NCBI RefSeq assembly: GCF_024267675.1
Contig: NZ_JALDYX010000001.1
Coordinates: 62,001 to 126,000, forward strand
Length of the DNA: 64,000 nt
Origin: Marinobacterium sedimentorum
Lineage (GTDB): Bacteria; Pseudomonadota; Gammaproteobacteria; Pseudomonadales; Balneatricaceae
Direction of reading: 5' to 3'
Positions 52,627-60,761 of the stretch are shown in pieces; position 1 is the first letter of the stretch; every line of letters starts with the position of its first letter. Made by a program: the position numbers and the translations under genes. The notes under the pieces are model-generated. The model was not told the DNA's origin, made no database searches, and saw only the letters and a program-made list of their open reading frames with translations.

Positions 52627-53154
52627 CTAAAACTCCGGATCCCAGTCGACCCGAATGCTACCCTTAACCAAATCAATTTCCTTGATCACCTGATCCGGCA
52701 AGTAGGGAATCAAACGCTCGCGGCGATCAATACTCTCTTCGGTGCCCCGTACGATCAAAACATCGTTGGAGCCCGTTGCGATCAGGTGCTCTACCTTGCC
52801 CAGCAACTGCCCGGACTCGGTATATACCAGCAGGTCTTCGAGCTGCCTCCAGTAGTACTCACCGGCTTCCAGTTCAGGAAGGCGGCTGCGTTCGACCAGA
52901 ATTTCAGCACCGCAGTAAAGCCGTGCCACGTCCCGATCATCTACTCCAGCCAGCTTGGCCACCAGGCCTTTGCCATGAACCCGGCCACTTTCAATCTCGA
53001 CGAATTTTGTTTCGTTTCCGATCTTCAGCTGCCAGGGGGCATAGTTCAGGATGTTTTCCATCGGTTCGGTACTGGAATGAACCTTTACCCAACCTTTGAC
53101 GCCGTAAAGAGTTGTAATCTTGCCCAGCGTTATAAGAGAACTTGTGTCTTCCAT
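52627..53154 (-). CDS. rimM: Ribosome maturation factor RimM
   Basis: 175 residues: RimM N-terminal domain (LGKITTLYGVKGWVKVHSSTEP) and PRC-barrel (EYYWRQLEDLLVY; LIATGSNDVLIV). Needed for 16S processing of the 30S head. 24 nt after rpsP. Confidence 0.97.
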   Translation of the reverse strand: MEDTSSLITLGKITTLYGVKGWVKVHSSTEPMENILNYAPWQLKIGNETKFVEIESGRVHGKGLVAKLAGVDDRDVARLYCGAEILVERSRLPELEAGEYYWRQLEDLLVYTESGQLLGKVEHLIATGSNDVLIVRGTEESIDRRERLIPYLPDQVIKEIDLVKGSIRVDWDPEF

Positions 53155-53178
53155 CCTTCGACCCGGCCCGACCTTGCG

Positions 53179-53430
53179 TTACTTAGCTGCTTTCTTTGCT
53201 TCTTTGATCAGCTGAGCAACACGCTCGGAAAGGCTAGCGCCTTTTTCCTGCCAGTACTGAACACGTTCCAGATCAACGCGCAGGCTTTCTTCCTGACCGC
53301 GTGCAACCGGGTTGAAGAAACCAACGCGCTCAATAAAGCGACCATCACGCGCATTGCGAGAGTCGGCGACGGTAAGATGATAAAACGGACGCTTTTTGGC
53401 GCCGCCACGAGACAGACGAATTGTTACCAT
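53179..53430 (-). CDS. rpsP: 30S ribosomal protein S16
   Basis: 83 residues from the ATG at 53430 ([19 protein letters not shown]); another ATG two codons earlier is closer to AGGG and less likely. Heads the rpsP-rimM-trmD-rplS operon. A weak TTGACG (53547-53552) with a poor -10 and a GC-rich discriminator lies upstream. Confidence 0.96.
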   Translation of the reverse strand: MVTIRLSRGGAKKRPFYHLTVADSRNARDGRFIERVGFFNPVARGQEESLRVDLERVQYWQEKGASLSERVAQLIKEAKKAAK

Positions 53431-53575
53431 GTGCATGGTCCCTTTATGTGCGCGGGTTTTAGGATCGCCCGCGGTTTCAAATCCGGGCCACACCGGGACT
53501 AACCCCATGCAGCTACCGGGCCTACAAAATCAGGGCCGAGATTTTACGTCAAACCCGGCCCCGACAAAAGCACTT

Positions 53576-53584
53576 TGTGGATAA
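53576..53584 (-). promoter_or_regulatory. Perfect DnaA box between ffh and rpsP
   Basis: TTATCCACA on the minus strand, 25 nt upstream of the weak TTGACG of the rpsP promoter. A single box may be chance; noted because the match is perfect. Confidence 0.35.
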
Positions 53585-53608
53585 ATATTAAGCAGCACCG
53601 GCGGCGCA

Positions 53609-55000
53609 TTACATGCGGGGGAAGCCACCACCACCGCCCATACCCGGCGGCAACATGCCTTTCATACCGCGCATCATCTTGGCCATGCCACCCTTGGTGG
53701 AAAATTTCTTCATCATCTTGGCCATCTGCTTGTGCTGCTTGAGCAGGCGGTTTACATCCTGAATCTGCGTCCCCGAGCCCAGCGCGATGCGACGCTTGCG
53801 CGAACCGGAGATGATATCGGGATTGCTACGCTCGCCGGGCGTCATGGAATTAATGATCGACTCCATCTGGTGCATGCCCTTCTCCGCCTTGGCGGCATCG
53901 GCAACCTGACCCATCTGACCCATCTGCCCCATGCCCGGCAACTTGTCGAGCATGCCGGCCATGCCGCCCATATTCTTCATTTGCTGAATCTGCTGGCGGA
54001 AGTCTTCCAGATCAAAGCCCTTGCCCTTCTTGATCTTCTGGGCAAATTTTTCGGCCTTGTCCTTGTCGATCTTGCGTTCGGCTTCCTCGATCAGGGACAG
54101 CACGTCACCCATACCCAGGATGCGCGATGCAACACGATCAGGATGGAAGGCTTCCAGTGCGTCGACCTTTTCACCCACACCGATAAACTTGATCGGCTTG
54201 CCGGTGATATAACGTACCGACAGCGCGGCACCACCACGGGCATCACCGTCCGCCTTGGTCAGAATCACACCGGTCAGCGGCAGCACATCACTGAAGGCCT
54301 TGGCCGTCGTCGCCGCATCCTGACCGGTCATGGCATCGACCACGAACAGGGTTTCCACCGGATTGATGGCACTGTGCAGACGCTTGATCTCGTCCATCAT
54401 GTCGCCATCGACATGCAGACGGCCCGCCGTATCCACCAGCACCACATCATGATGCTGGATTTTGGCGTGGGCAATCGCGGCCATCGCGATATCCACCGGA
54501 TCCTGCTCAGCGCTAGACGGGAAGAAATCCACCGCCACTTCGCCGGCCAGCATTTCCAGCTGCTTGATCGCCGCGGGGCGATATACGTCCGCCGACACAA
54601 CCAGAACCTTCTTCTTGTCGCGCTCGCGCAAGGTACGCGCCAGCTTGGCGACGGAAGTGGTCTTGCCCGCCCCCTGCAGACCCGCCATCAGCACGATAGC
54701 CGGCGGCTGGGCCGCCAGATTAAGCTTCTCGTTGGCCTCGCCCATGATCTTGACCAGCTCTTCCTGGACGATCTTGACGAACACCTGGCCTGGCGTCAGG
54801 CTCTTGCTGACTTCCTGGCCGACAGCCCTGTCCTTGACGCTGTTAACGAACTCCTTGACCACCGGCAGCGCGACATCTGCCTCGAGCAACGCCATGCGCA
54901 CTTCACGCAGCGTGCCCTTGATGTTGTCTTCGGTGAGTTTCGCCTGCCCGGTAACGGTCTTGAGCGTTTTCGTGAGCCGATCTGTCAGATTCTCAAACAT
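53609..55000 (-). CDS. ffh: Signal recognition particle protein Ffh
   Basis: 463 residues from the ATG at 55000 (MFENLTDRLTKT), with AGGCAGGA upstream; a much longer upstream reading frame is only Gln/Ala/Gly-rich read-through. NG GTPase domain (GLQGAGKTTS, DTAGR, TKADGDARGG) and a Met-rich M domain ending in a Gly/Met tail. Targets inner-membrane proteins with 4.5S RNA. Confidence 0.97.
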   Translation of the reverse strand: MFENLTDRLTKTLKTVTGQAKLTEDNIKGTLREVRMALLEADVALPVVKEFVNSVKDRAVGQEVSKSLTPGQVFVKIVQEELVKIMGEANEKLNLAAQPPAIVLMAGLQGAGKTTSVAKLARTLRERDKKKVLVVSADVYRPAAIKQLEMLAGEVAVDFFPSSAEQDPVDIAMAAIAHAKIQHHDVVLVDTAGRLHVDGDMMDEIKRLHSAINPVETLFVVDAMTGQDAATTAKAFSDVLPLTGVILTKADGDARGGAALSVRYITGKPIKFIGVGEKVDALEAFHPDRVASRILGMGDVLSLIEEAERKIDKDKAEKFAQKIKKGKGFDLEDFRQQIQQMKNMGGMAGMLDKLPGMGQMGQMGQVADAAKAEKGMHQMESIINSMTPGERSNPDIISGSRKRRIALGSGTQIQDVNRLLKQHKQMAKMMKKFSTKGGMAKMMRGMKGMLPPGMGGGGGFPRM

Positions 55001-55177
55001 ATCCTGCCTCTGTTTTTCTCCACCGGCCGGGCCGAATCGGGCCCCTGAAGCGGCGAGGGAGACGCCTTGAACTTTCAAAGGATGCGCATTATACAGCAGG
55101 GCTCCAGAGGGCGGCACCTCATATTTCACACCCCCCTTTTTTATGACACACTTAGCGCCTTTCCATGGAGGTCCCGG

Positions 55178-55972
55178 ATGCTGCCGACGTCGATACTTGT
55201 TGCCGTGCTGTTCTACCTGGCTGCAACCCTGTTGCAGTGGCGGGTATTGCAGGGTCAAAAGCGACCCGCACGCAACCTGATCCGCGGCCTGGGCCTGTGC
55301 GGTGTCACTGTACATGCACTGGCAGTGTACCTGGTGATACACCAGGGCCCCGGGCTCAACCTGGGCTTTTTCAGTGTCGGCAGCCAGATCAGCTGGCTGC
55401 TGGCGGCACTTGTTTTGCTGAGCAGTTCGCGCCAGCATATCGACAACCTGTTTATCGGCGTCTTTCCCCTTGCCATCATTTCCCTGCTCACCGCCACCCT
55501 GGACCCGGACACCAGCCTGCACCGCAATTACAGCGCCGGCCTGATCACCCACATTCTGCTGTCCATACTGGCCTACAGCATCTTTACGCTGGCAACACTG
55601 CAGGCGCTGCTGCTGTGGCGGCAGAATACGGCACTCAAGCAGCACCATACCCGCGGCCTGGTGGCCAGCCTGCCGCCGCTGCAGACCATGGAGCGCCTGC
55701 TGTTTGAAATGCTCTGGACCGGCATCATTCTGCTGTCAGCCTCGCTGGTCAGCGGTTTTTTCTTCGTCGAGGACTTCTTCGCCCAGCACCTGATTCACAA
55801 AACCACGCTGTCAATTCTGGCCTGGATTGTCTACGCCATTCTGCTGGCCGGCCACAGTCTACTGGGCTGGCGCAGCCTGCGCGCCATCCGCTGGACCATA
55901 GGCGGCTTCATCGCCCTGATGCTGGCGTTTTTCGGCTCGAAACTGGTCATAGAATTCTTTCTGCCGAGCTAG
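55178..55972 (+). CDS. CcsA/YpjD-type cytochrome c assembly membrane protein
   Basis: 264 residues from the ATG at 55178, with GGAGG 7 nt upstream; earlier in-frame Mets are noise. Eight hydrophobic helices and conserved His residues (VYLVIHQGPG, ITHILLSILAYS, LIHKTTLSILAW) fit the Cytochrom_C_asm family often found beside ffh. A haem-handling role is by family only. Divergent from ffh. Confidence 0.87.
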   Translation: MLPTSILVAVLFYLAATLLQWRVLQGQKRPARNLIRGLGLCGVTVHALAVYLVIHQGPGLNLGFFSVGSQISWLLAALVLLSSSRQHIDNLFIGVFPLAIISLLTATLDPDTSLHRNYSAGLITHILLSILAYSIFTLATLQALLLWRQNTALKQHHTRGLVASLPPLQTMERLLFEMLWTGIILLSASLVSGFFFVEDFFAQHLIHKTTLSILAWIVYAILLAGHSLLGWRSLRAIRWTIGGFIALMLAFFGSKLVIEFFLPS

Positions 55973-56061
55973 CCCGGGATCATCCCGCGCAGCTCCCTTG
56001 ACAGCCCCCTCGGCGGACCAGACAATGGACGCCCTATTGTCCAGTCTAAGGTTCACCCGTC

Positions 56062-57348
56062 TTGGAAGACGCATCGATAAGCACCCTCGTCGGGATTCTC
56101 ATCTTCCTCATCTTTTGTTCGGCATTTTTCTCCAGCTCTGAAACCGGCATGATGTCGCTCAACCGCTACAGACTGCGGCATCTGGTGAAAAACAAGCACC
56201 GCGGCGCCCGCAAGGCCAGCCGCCTGCTGGAAAGGCCCGACCGACTGATTGGCGTCATCCTGATCGGCAACAACTTCGTCAACATCCTCGCCTCCGCCAT
56301 CGCCACCGTGATCGCCGTACGTCTGTGGGGCGACGCCGGCATCGCCATCGCCACCGCCGGCCTGACACTGATCATCCTGATTTTCGCCGAAGTCTCCCCC
56401 AAGACAGTCGCGGCCATGTTCCCCGAACGTATCGCGTTCCCGGCGTCCTATGTGCTGCTGCCACTGCTGAAGATCACCTATCCGCTGGTGTGGGTCGTCA
56501 ACAGCATTACCAACAGCCTGCTGCGCTTGTTCGGCGTCAAGGTAGGCGAAGGCAACAACCACCTGCTCAGTACTGAAGAGCTGCGCACCCTGGTACACGA
56601 AGCCGGTGCCCTGCTGCCACAGACCAATCAGTCGATGCTGCTCGGCGTGCTGGAGCTGAACGATGTCACCGTCAGCGACATCATGATTCCGCGCAACGAA
56701 GTTGAAGGCATCGACCTGGACCACGATCTGGAGCAGCTGCTGTATCAGCTGTCCCACACCAGCCATACGCGCCTGCCGGTTTACCACGGCGATATCAACA
56801 AGGCCGTCGGCACCCTGCACATGCGCAACCTTGCCCAGCTGATTCAGCAGGGCCAGGTCACCAAGGCCTCCATTTTGCAGGTGGTGCGTGAAGCCTATTT
56901 CGTGCCCGAAAGCACACCGCTGCACACCCAGCTGCTCAATTTCCAGAACGAAAGCCGCCGCATTGGCCTGGTGGTGGACGAATACGGCGACATTCTCGGC
57001 ATCGTTACACTGGAAGACATTCTGGAAGAGATCGTCGGCGAGCTGTCGGCCCAGAACAAGGCCAGTAATCAGGAAATCCACCCCCAGGAAGACGGCAGCT
57101 TCTTTATCGAAGGCACGGCCTACATTCGAGAGATCAACAAGAGTCTGGGCTGGGATCTGCCCACCGACGGGCCCAAAACCCTCAATGGACTGATCACCGA
57201 GAATCTGGAATCCATTCCCGATGCCAACCTCTGCCTGGAACTGAACAGCTACCGCTTCGAAACACTGCAGATCAGCGACAACCTGATCAAGACGGCGCGG
57301 GTCACCCGCTATCACTCAAACCCGCACAACGACGAAAACGAATCCTGA
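56062..57348 (+). CDS. corB: CorB/YfjD-type HlyC/CorC-family membrane transporter
   Basis: 428 residues, TTG start (TTGGAAGACGC), supported because the protein aligns from here with YfjD and the next ATG is inside the first helix. DUF21 membrane domain (SSSETGMMSLNRYRLRHL; NNFVNILASAIATV; FAEVSPKTVAAMFPERIAFP), CBS pair (VSDIMIPRNEVEGID; IGLVVDEYGDILGIVTLEDIL shown in part as DEYGDILG), and CorC_HlyC domain (IEGTAYIREINKSLGW). Linked to Mg2+/Co2+ efflux. A full-length homologue of the corC fragment at the window start. Confidence 0.93.
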   Translation: MEDASISTLVGILIFLIFCSAFFSSSETGMMSLNRYRLRHLVKNKHRGARKASRLLERPDRLIGVILIGNNFVNILASAIATVIAVRLWGDAGIAIATAGLTLIILIFAEVSPKTVAAMFPERIAFPASYVLLPLLKITYPLVWVVNSITNSLLRLFGVKVGEGNNHLLSTEELRTLVHEAGALLPQTNQSMLLGVLELNDVTVSDIMIPRNEVEGIDLDHDLEQLLYQLSHTSHTRLPVYHGDINKAVGTLHMRNLAQLIQQGQVTKASILQVVREAYFVPESTPLHTQLLNFQNESRRIGLVVDEYGDILGIVTLEDILEEIVGELSAQNKASNQEIHPQEDGSFFIEGTAYIREINKSLGWDLPTDGPKTLNGLITENLESIPDANLCLELNSYRFETLQISDNLIKTARVTRYHSNPHNDENES

Positions 57349-57383
57349 CCACCGCCGCTCGCAGCTGACAGCAAGCGGCTTAA

Positions 57384-57692
57384 CTACTGCGCCGGCGCCA
57401 GCTTCTGCTCTACACTGCTGATCTTGTCTGCCATGGTCTGATCCCGGTCGGTACGGGTTCCCACGCGCATTGAGGTCGAGACGCGGGGCGCGCCCATATC
57501 ATGCAGCACTTCATGGCAACGCCGCACAGCGGCAAATACCGCCTCCCACTCCCCTTCCACATTGGTACCGTATGCGTGCATCTGATGACTCAGACCCGCA
57601 TCCTGAAACACCCGCTGACAAGCCGCCACATGAGGTGATACCGACACCCCGACGCCCAAGGGAATTACACACAGATCGATCATTACATTCAT
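57384..57692 (-). CDS. MTH1187/YqgV family thiamine-binding-like protein
   Basis: 102 residues of DUF77: VIPLGVGVSVSPHVAACQRVFQDAGLSHQMHAYGTNVEGEW is the typical start. Members bind thiamine or related ligands and form tetramers. Just downstream of DUF1289 (11 nt) on the minus strand. Confidence 0.9.
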   Translation of the reverse strand: MNVMIDLCVIPLGVGVSVSPHVAACQRVFQDAGLSHQMHAYGTNVEGEWEAVFAAVRRCHEVLHDMGAPRVSTSMRVGTRTDRDQTMADKISSVEQKLAPAQ

Positions 57693-57703
57693 GCTTGGGC
57701 TTC

Positions 57704-57895
57704 CTAGCAGATTTCACCCTTTTCGCGTCGCCTGATCAGCGCCAGTACAGCGCGCTTTTCAGCATTATCCAGTACGCCCCACTCCGCGATCTCCATCGCA
57801 TTGCGCAGGCACCCGGTGCACAGATTGCGCTCACCCGGACAGCAGGCGCCGACACAGGGGCTGCGTATCGGGCGCTCTTTTTCAACCTTTTCCAT
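57704..57895 (-). CDS. DUF1289 family Cys-rich small protein
   Basis: 63 residues with SPCVGACCPGERNLCTGCLRNAMEIAEWG, the DUF1289 pattern (C-x3-C ... C-x2-C, then EIxxW). Probably an iron-sulfur or zinc binding cytoplasmic protein; function unknown. Paired with the DUF77 gene. Confidence 0.9.
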   Translation of the reverse strand: MEKVEKERPIRSPCVGACCPGERNLCTGCLRNAMEIAEWGVLDNAEKRAVLALIRRREKGEIC

Positions 57896-57928
57896 AACAC
57901 TCCAACACTCTTTACAACAAAAAAGCAG

Positions 57929-58092
57929 CTAGTGTACTGCTGCACGCTATATGAAGATTATAACGGCCCCTTTTTCCGCCATCCTACGTTGTTCGTTGTC
58001 GCCGTAGCCCCACCAAGACTGTGCCTCACGCCTTGGCTGGCGAAAAAATGAGCGCGCTCTAAAGCACCACCAAGAGTGCACCAGTACACTAG
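57929..58092 (+). repeat. Miniature inverted-repeat element, family 2, copy B
   Basis: 164 bp, bounded by CTAGTGTACTGCTGCAC and GTGCACCAGTACACTAG: a 17-bp terminal inverted repeat with one mismatch, CTAG at both ends. Right end overlaps the stop codon of the CoA pyrophosphatase gene. Confidence 0.85.
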
Positions 58093-58685
58093 TACCCACC
58101 CGGCTCATGTTCCGGGCGAGGCTTCATCGGGATACCGGCATCAAAGCCGACATTCAGCAACTCCACCAGCATGTAAGCGGTGAGGCCCCAGATAACGTAA
58201 CCGTTATACTCGTAGGCCGGCACATAGTGTGTCATGCCGCGAAAACGCACAATATCGGTACGCTGGCGCCGGTCTTCCATAAAGAAGCTCAGCGGCACCC
58301 TGAAAAGACTCTCCAGCTCGGCGAGGCTGGGCGTAAGTATCACATCCTGCGGCACTATCCCGACCCAGGGCGTCACCTGCAACTGATGCTTGGACATAAC
58401 CTGCCCCAGGGGCCCCAGCACATCCACCAGTCCAGGTTCCAGGCCGATTTCCTCCTGCGCCTCGCGCAGTGCCGTATAGAGCAGATCCGGGTCGGTCTCG
58501 TCCTGCTTGCCGCCAGGGAAGGCAACCTCGCCCCGGTGGGTCGACAGATGGGAGGCACGCCTGGTAAGGATAACCTGAGGTTCAGCCTCATCCGTCAGGG
58601 CGATGAGCACACTGGCATTGGGACGTTCGGATAACAGGCGACGTGGCCGGTAGTCGGCCAGGCGGTGGCGCAGCAACTCAAGCAT
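58089..58685 (-). CDS. nudL: CoA pyrophosphatase (Nudix, NudL/YeaB type)
   Basis: 198 residues. UPF0035 + Nudix box: LSTHRGEVAFPGGKQDETDPDLLYTALREAQEEIGLEP (long box type of CoA pyrophosphatases, here G-x5-E and REAQEEIG). Hydrolyses CoA and its derivatives. Its stop TAG is part of the CTAG end of repeat copy B. Divergent from the other Nudix gene. Confidence 0.9.
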   Translation of the reverse strand: MLELLRHRLADYRPRRLLSERPNASVLIALTDEAEPQVILTRRASHLSTHRGEVAFPGGKQDETDPDLLYTALREAQEEIGLEPGLVDVLGPLGQVMSKHQLQVTPWVGIVPQDVILTPSLAELESLFRVPLSFFMEDRRQRTDIVRFRGMTHYVPAYEYNGYVIWGLTAYMLVELLNVGFDAGIPMKPRPEHEPGGY

Positions 58686-58827
58686 GACGTCATTCTTCAG
58701 CGAATAATAACGCCATGATAACGCGCCGCGGGGCTAAAAATGAATGCCAAAACACCACAGCGACCAGCAGCCTTGTCGCCGACAAAGGCCTGCCATTAGA
58801 ATGGAGGCAACCACAAGAGGACATGCC

Positions 58828-59382
58828 TTGAATTATTGCAGCGATTGCGGGCACAGCGTCAGCCAGAGTATTCCGCCGGGGGACAATCGCCCGCGCCATA
58901 TATGCGATCGCTGTGGCACCATCCACTATCAGAATCCGCGCATCATCGCCGGCTGCCTGCCGGTACTGGGTGATCGCGTACTACTGTGCAAGCGGGCCAT
59001 AGCACCGCGCATTGGCTACTGGACACTGCCGGCCGGCTTTATGGAAAACGGCGAAACGACCGAGCAGGCCGCCGCCCGCGAAACCCTGGAAGAAGCCCGC
59101 GCCCAGGTCAGGATTGGCGACCTCTATACAGTGACGTCCATCATCCATGCCAACCAGGTGCAGATGCTTTATCTGGCCGAGCTGAAAACGCCGGAATTTG
59201 GCCCGGGAGAAGAATCCCTGGAGGTCGAACTGTTCACCGAGGATGAAATTCCCTGGGAGAACCTGGCGTTCCAGACCATCAAGAATGCCCTGCGGTTCTA
59301 TTTCGAAGACCGTCGCAACAACCGCTTCCCGCTGCGCCACCTCGAACTGAACACACCCCGAGGCAAGTACATGGCCTGCTAG
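58828..59382 (+). CDS. Nudix hydrolase with N-terminal zinc ribbon
   Basis: 184 residues from a TTG at 58828, with AAGAGG 7 nt upstream; an ATG at 58801 is an alternative. N-terminal zinc ribbon with CSDC and CDRC pairs, then Nudix box GFMENGETTEQAAARETLEEARAQV (G-x5-E, RETLEEA). Zinc-ribbon Nudix proteins of this size may act on NADH-like or other nucleotides. The last codons MAC run into the CTAG edge of repeat copy 2, which supplies or retains its TAG stop. Confidence 0.85.
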   Translation: MNYCSDCGHSVSQSIPPGDNRPRHICDRCGTIHYQNPRIIAGCLPVLGDRVLLCKRAIAPRIGYWTLPAGFMENGETTEQAAARETLEEARAQVRIGDLYTVTSIIHANQVQMLYLAELKTPEFGPGEESLEVELFTEDEIPWENLAFQTIKNALRFYFEDRRNNRFPLRHLELNTPRGKYMAC

Positions 59383-59547
59383 CAGCCTGTCGGACTTAAC
59401 ACTGATCTACTGCGGAAAAGCCGACTTTGGTCATTTTTCGTGCTCTTTTTTGTTAAATAGAACCACTATTCGTCTCAAAAGAGCTCAAAACCTGCCTCAA
59501 AGCGGACTTTCCCTCGCTACGATCGGCCAAGCCCTACAGGCTGCTAG
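59379..59547 (+). repeat. Miniature inverted-repeat element, family 1, copy 2
   Basis: 169 bp with a perfect 12-bp terminal inverted repeat: CTAGCAGCCTGT (59379-59390) and ACAGGCTGCTAG (59536-59547). Near-identical core to 5182-5416 on the other strand but without the 67-nt insertion. No ORF. Left end overlaps the stop codon of the zinc-ribbon Nudix gene. Confidence 0.9.
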
Positions 59548-59585
59548 CCCCTAAGCCTCAGCCACCAAGCCCCTTGCTCCCGGTA

Positions 59586-60548
59586 CTATTCGGGGCCGCG
59601 CGGGCCGTAGAGGTTTTCAAACTGGGTTTTGATCTGGGCCAGATTGTCACGCACATAGGCCACAAAGGCCTCCGCCACCGGCGTCAGGTGTTTGCTGCGC
59701 GGATAGACAGTGCACCAGGATCGACGCAGCGGAAAGCCTGTCACCTGGGCCTGCTGCAGCAGGCCATTATCCAGCTCCAGCTGCACACTGAGGCGCGGCA
59801 TCACCGCCACCCCCAGCCCCGCCAGCACACCATGCTTGATGGCGGCATTGGAGCCCAGTTCCATATAGCCGTTCAGCGGCACACGGTGCTCTGAACAGAA
59901 TGACTCCAGCGCCCGACGCGTGCCGGAACCCTGTTCGCGCAGCAGCAGTGGCTGTGCCAGAAAGGTCGCCAGCGACACCGATTTTTTCTTGCCCAGCGGG
60001 TGCCCCGCCGGCACCAGCGCGATCAGCTCGTTATCCAGAAAAGGCATAAAGGTGAGAGACCGATCTTCCGGCACCATGCCCATGATCACCAGGTCATCGT
60101 GGTTTTCCGCCAGGCGCTCGATAGCCTGGGCTCGGTTCACCACCTTCATCTTGACCTCAACCTTGGGGTACTTCTTCAGAAAACCCGACAGCAGATGGGG
60201 CACCACATACTGGGTGGTACTGACCGCTGCCAGACTGAGAGTGCCTGATACCGTACCCTCAAGCTCCGACAACTGCATCTGCAGTTGTTCCAGCTCGCCA
60301 AAGATCTGCCGCACGCTGCTCGCCAGCTGATCACCGGCGGCAGTGGTATAGAGCTTCTTGCCGACGTAATCGAACAGAGGCTGTCCCAGCGCCTGCTCAA
60401 GCTGGCGTATCTGGGCACTAATTGCCGGCTGCGTCAGCCCCAGTTCCGCGGCGGCACGACTGTAGCCTTTCAGACGATAGACCGTCGAAAAAACCTGAAG
60501 CTGACGAAATGACAGCCGGTTCAGCAGCTGTGGCAGTGAGTAAGCCAT
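59586..60548 (-). CDS. pycR: LysR-family transcriptional regulator PycR
   Basis: 320 residues: HTH near 15-70 (LSFRQLQVFSTVYRLKGYSRAAAELGLTQPAISAQIRQLE in part), substrate-binding domain after it. Divergent from pycA with a 213-nt gap holding a 20-bp palindrome. In Pseudomonas the matching gene is called pycR and lies next to pycA/pycB. Family certain; name by context. Confidence 0.9.
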   Translation of the reverse strand: MAYSLPQLLNRLSFRQLQVFSTVYRLKGYSRAAAELGLTQPAISAQIRQLEQALGQPLFDYVGKKLYTTAAGDQLASSVRQIFGELEQLQMQLSELEGTVSGTLSLAAVSTTQYVVPHLLSGFLKKYPKVEVKMKVVNRAQAIERLAENHDDLVIMGMVPEDRSLTFMPFLDNELIALVPAGHPLGKKKSVSLATFLAQPLLLREQGSGTRRALESFCSEHRVPLNGYMELGSNAAIKHGVLAGLGVAVMPRLSVQLELDNGLLQQAQVTGFPLRRSWCTVYPRSKHLTPVAEAFVAYVRDNLAQIKTQFENLYGPRGPE

Positions 60549-60618
60549 ACGAATCTCTCAACAGTTAACACCGGGGAAATACCGGATTCACACCGAACAA
60601 TCCCCTTGCCGGGCGATT

Positions 60619-60648
60619 TTGACACAATGTATAAGCCAAAATTTATAC
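60619..60648 (+). promoter_or_regulatory. LysR-type operator / promoter region of pycA
   Basis: GTATAA, 8 bp, TTATAC (60629-60648) is a perfect inverted repeat with the T-N11-A character of LysR sites, overlapping a TTGACA (60619) that could be a pycA -35; the -10 is weak (TATACA at 19 bp). The gap is AT-rich compared with its surroundings. Confidence 0.5.
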
Positions 60649-60761
60649 AAAAACAAAAAAATATCAATTTTTAATTAACATTGCAGCTGTACTACCTTAA
60701 AACGGTCACAGGCGCACCACTTCCATCTTCGCATGTGCGCTCCCGCTGACGGAGGAACTCA

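Noticed and set aside
55001..55648. N-terminal extension of ffh upstream of 55000
   Set aside because: Low-complexity Gln/Ala-rich read-through that would overlap the ccsA-like gene; Ffh starts at MFENLTDRL in its family.
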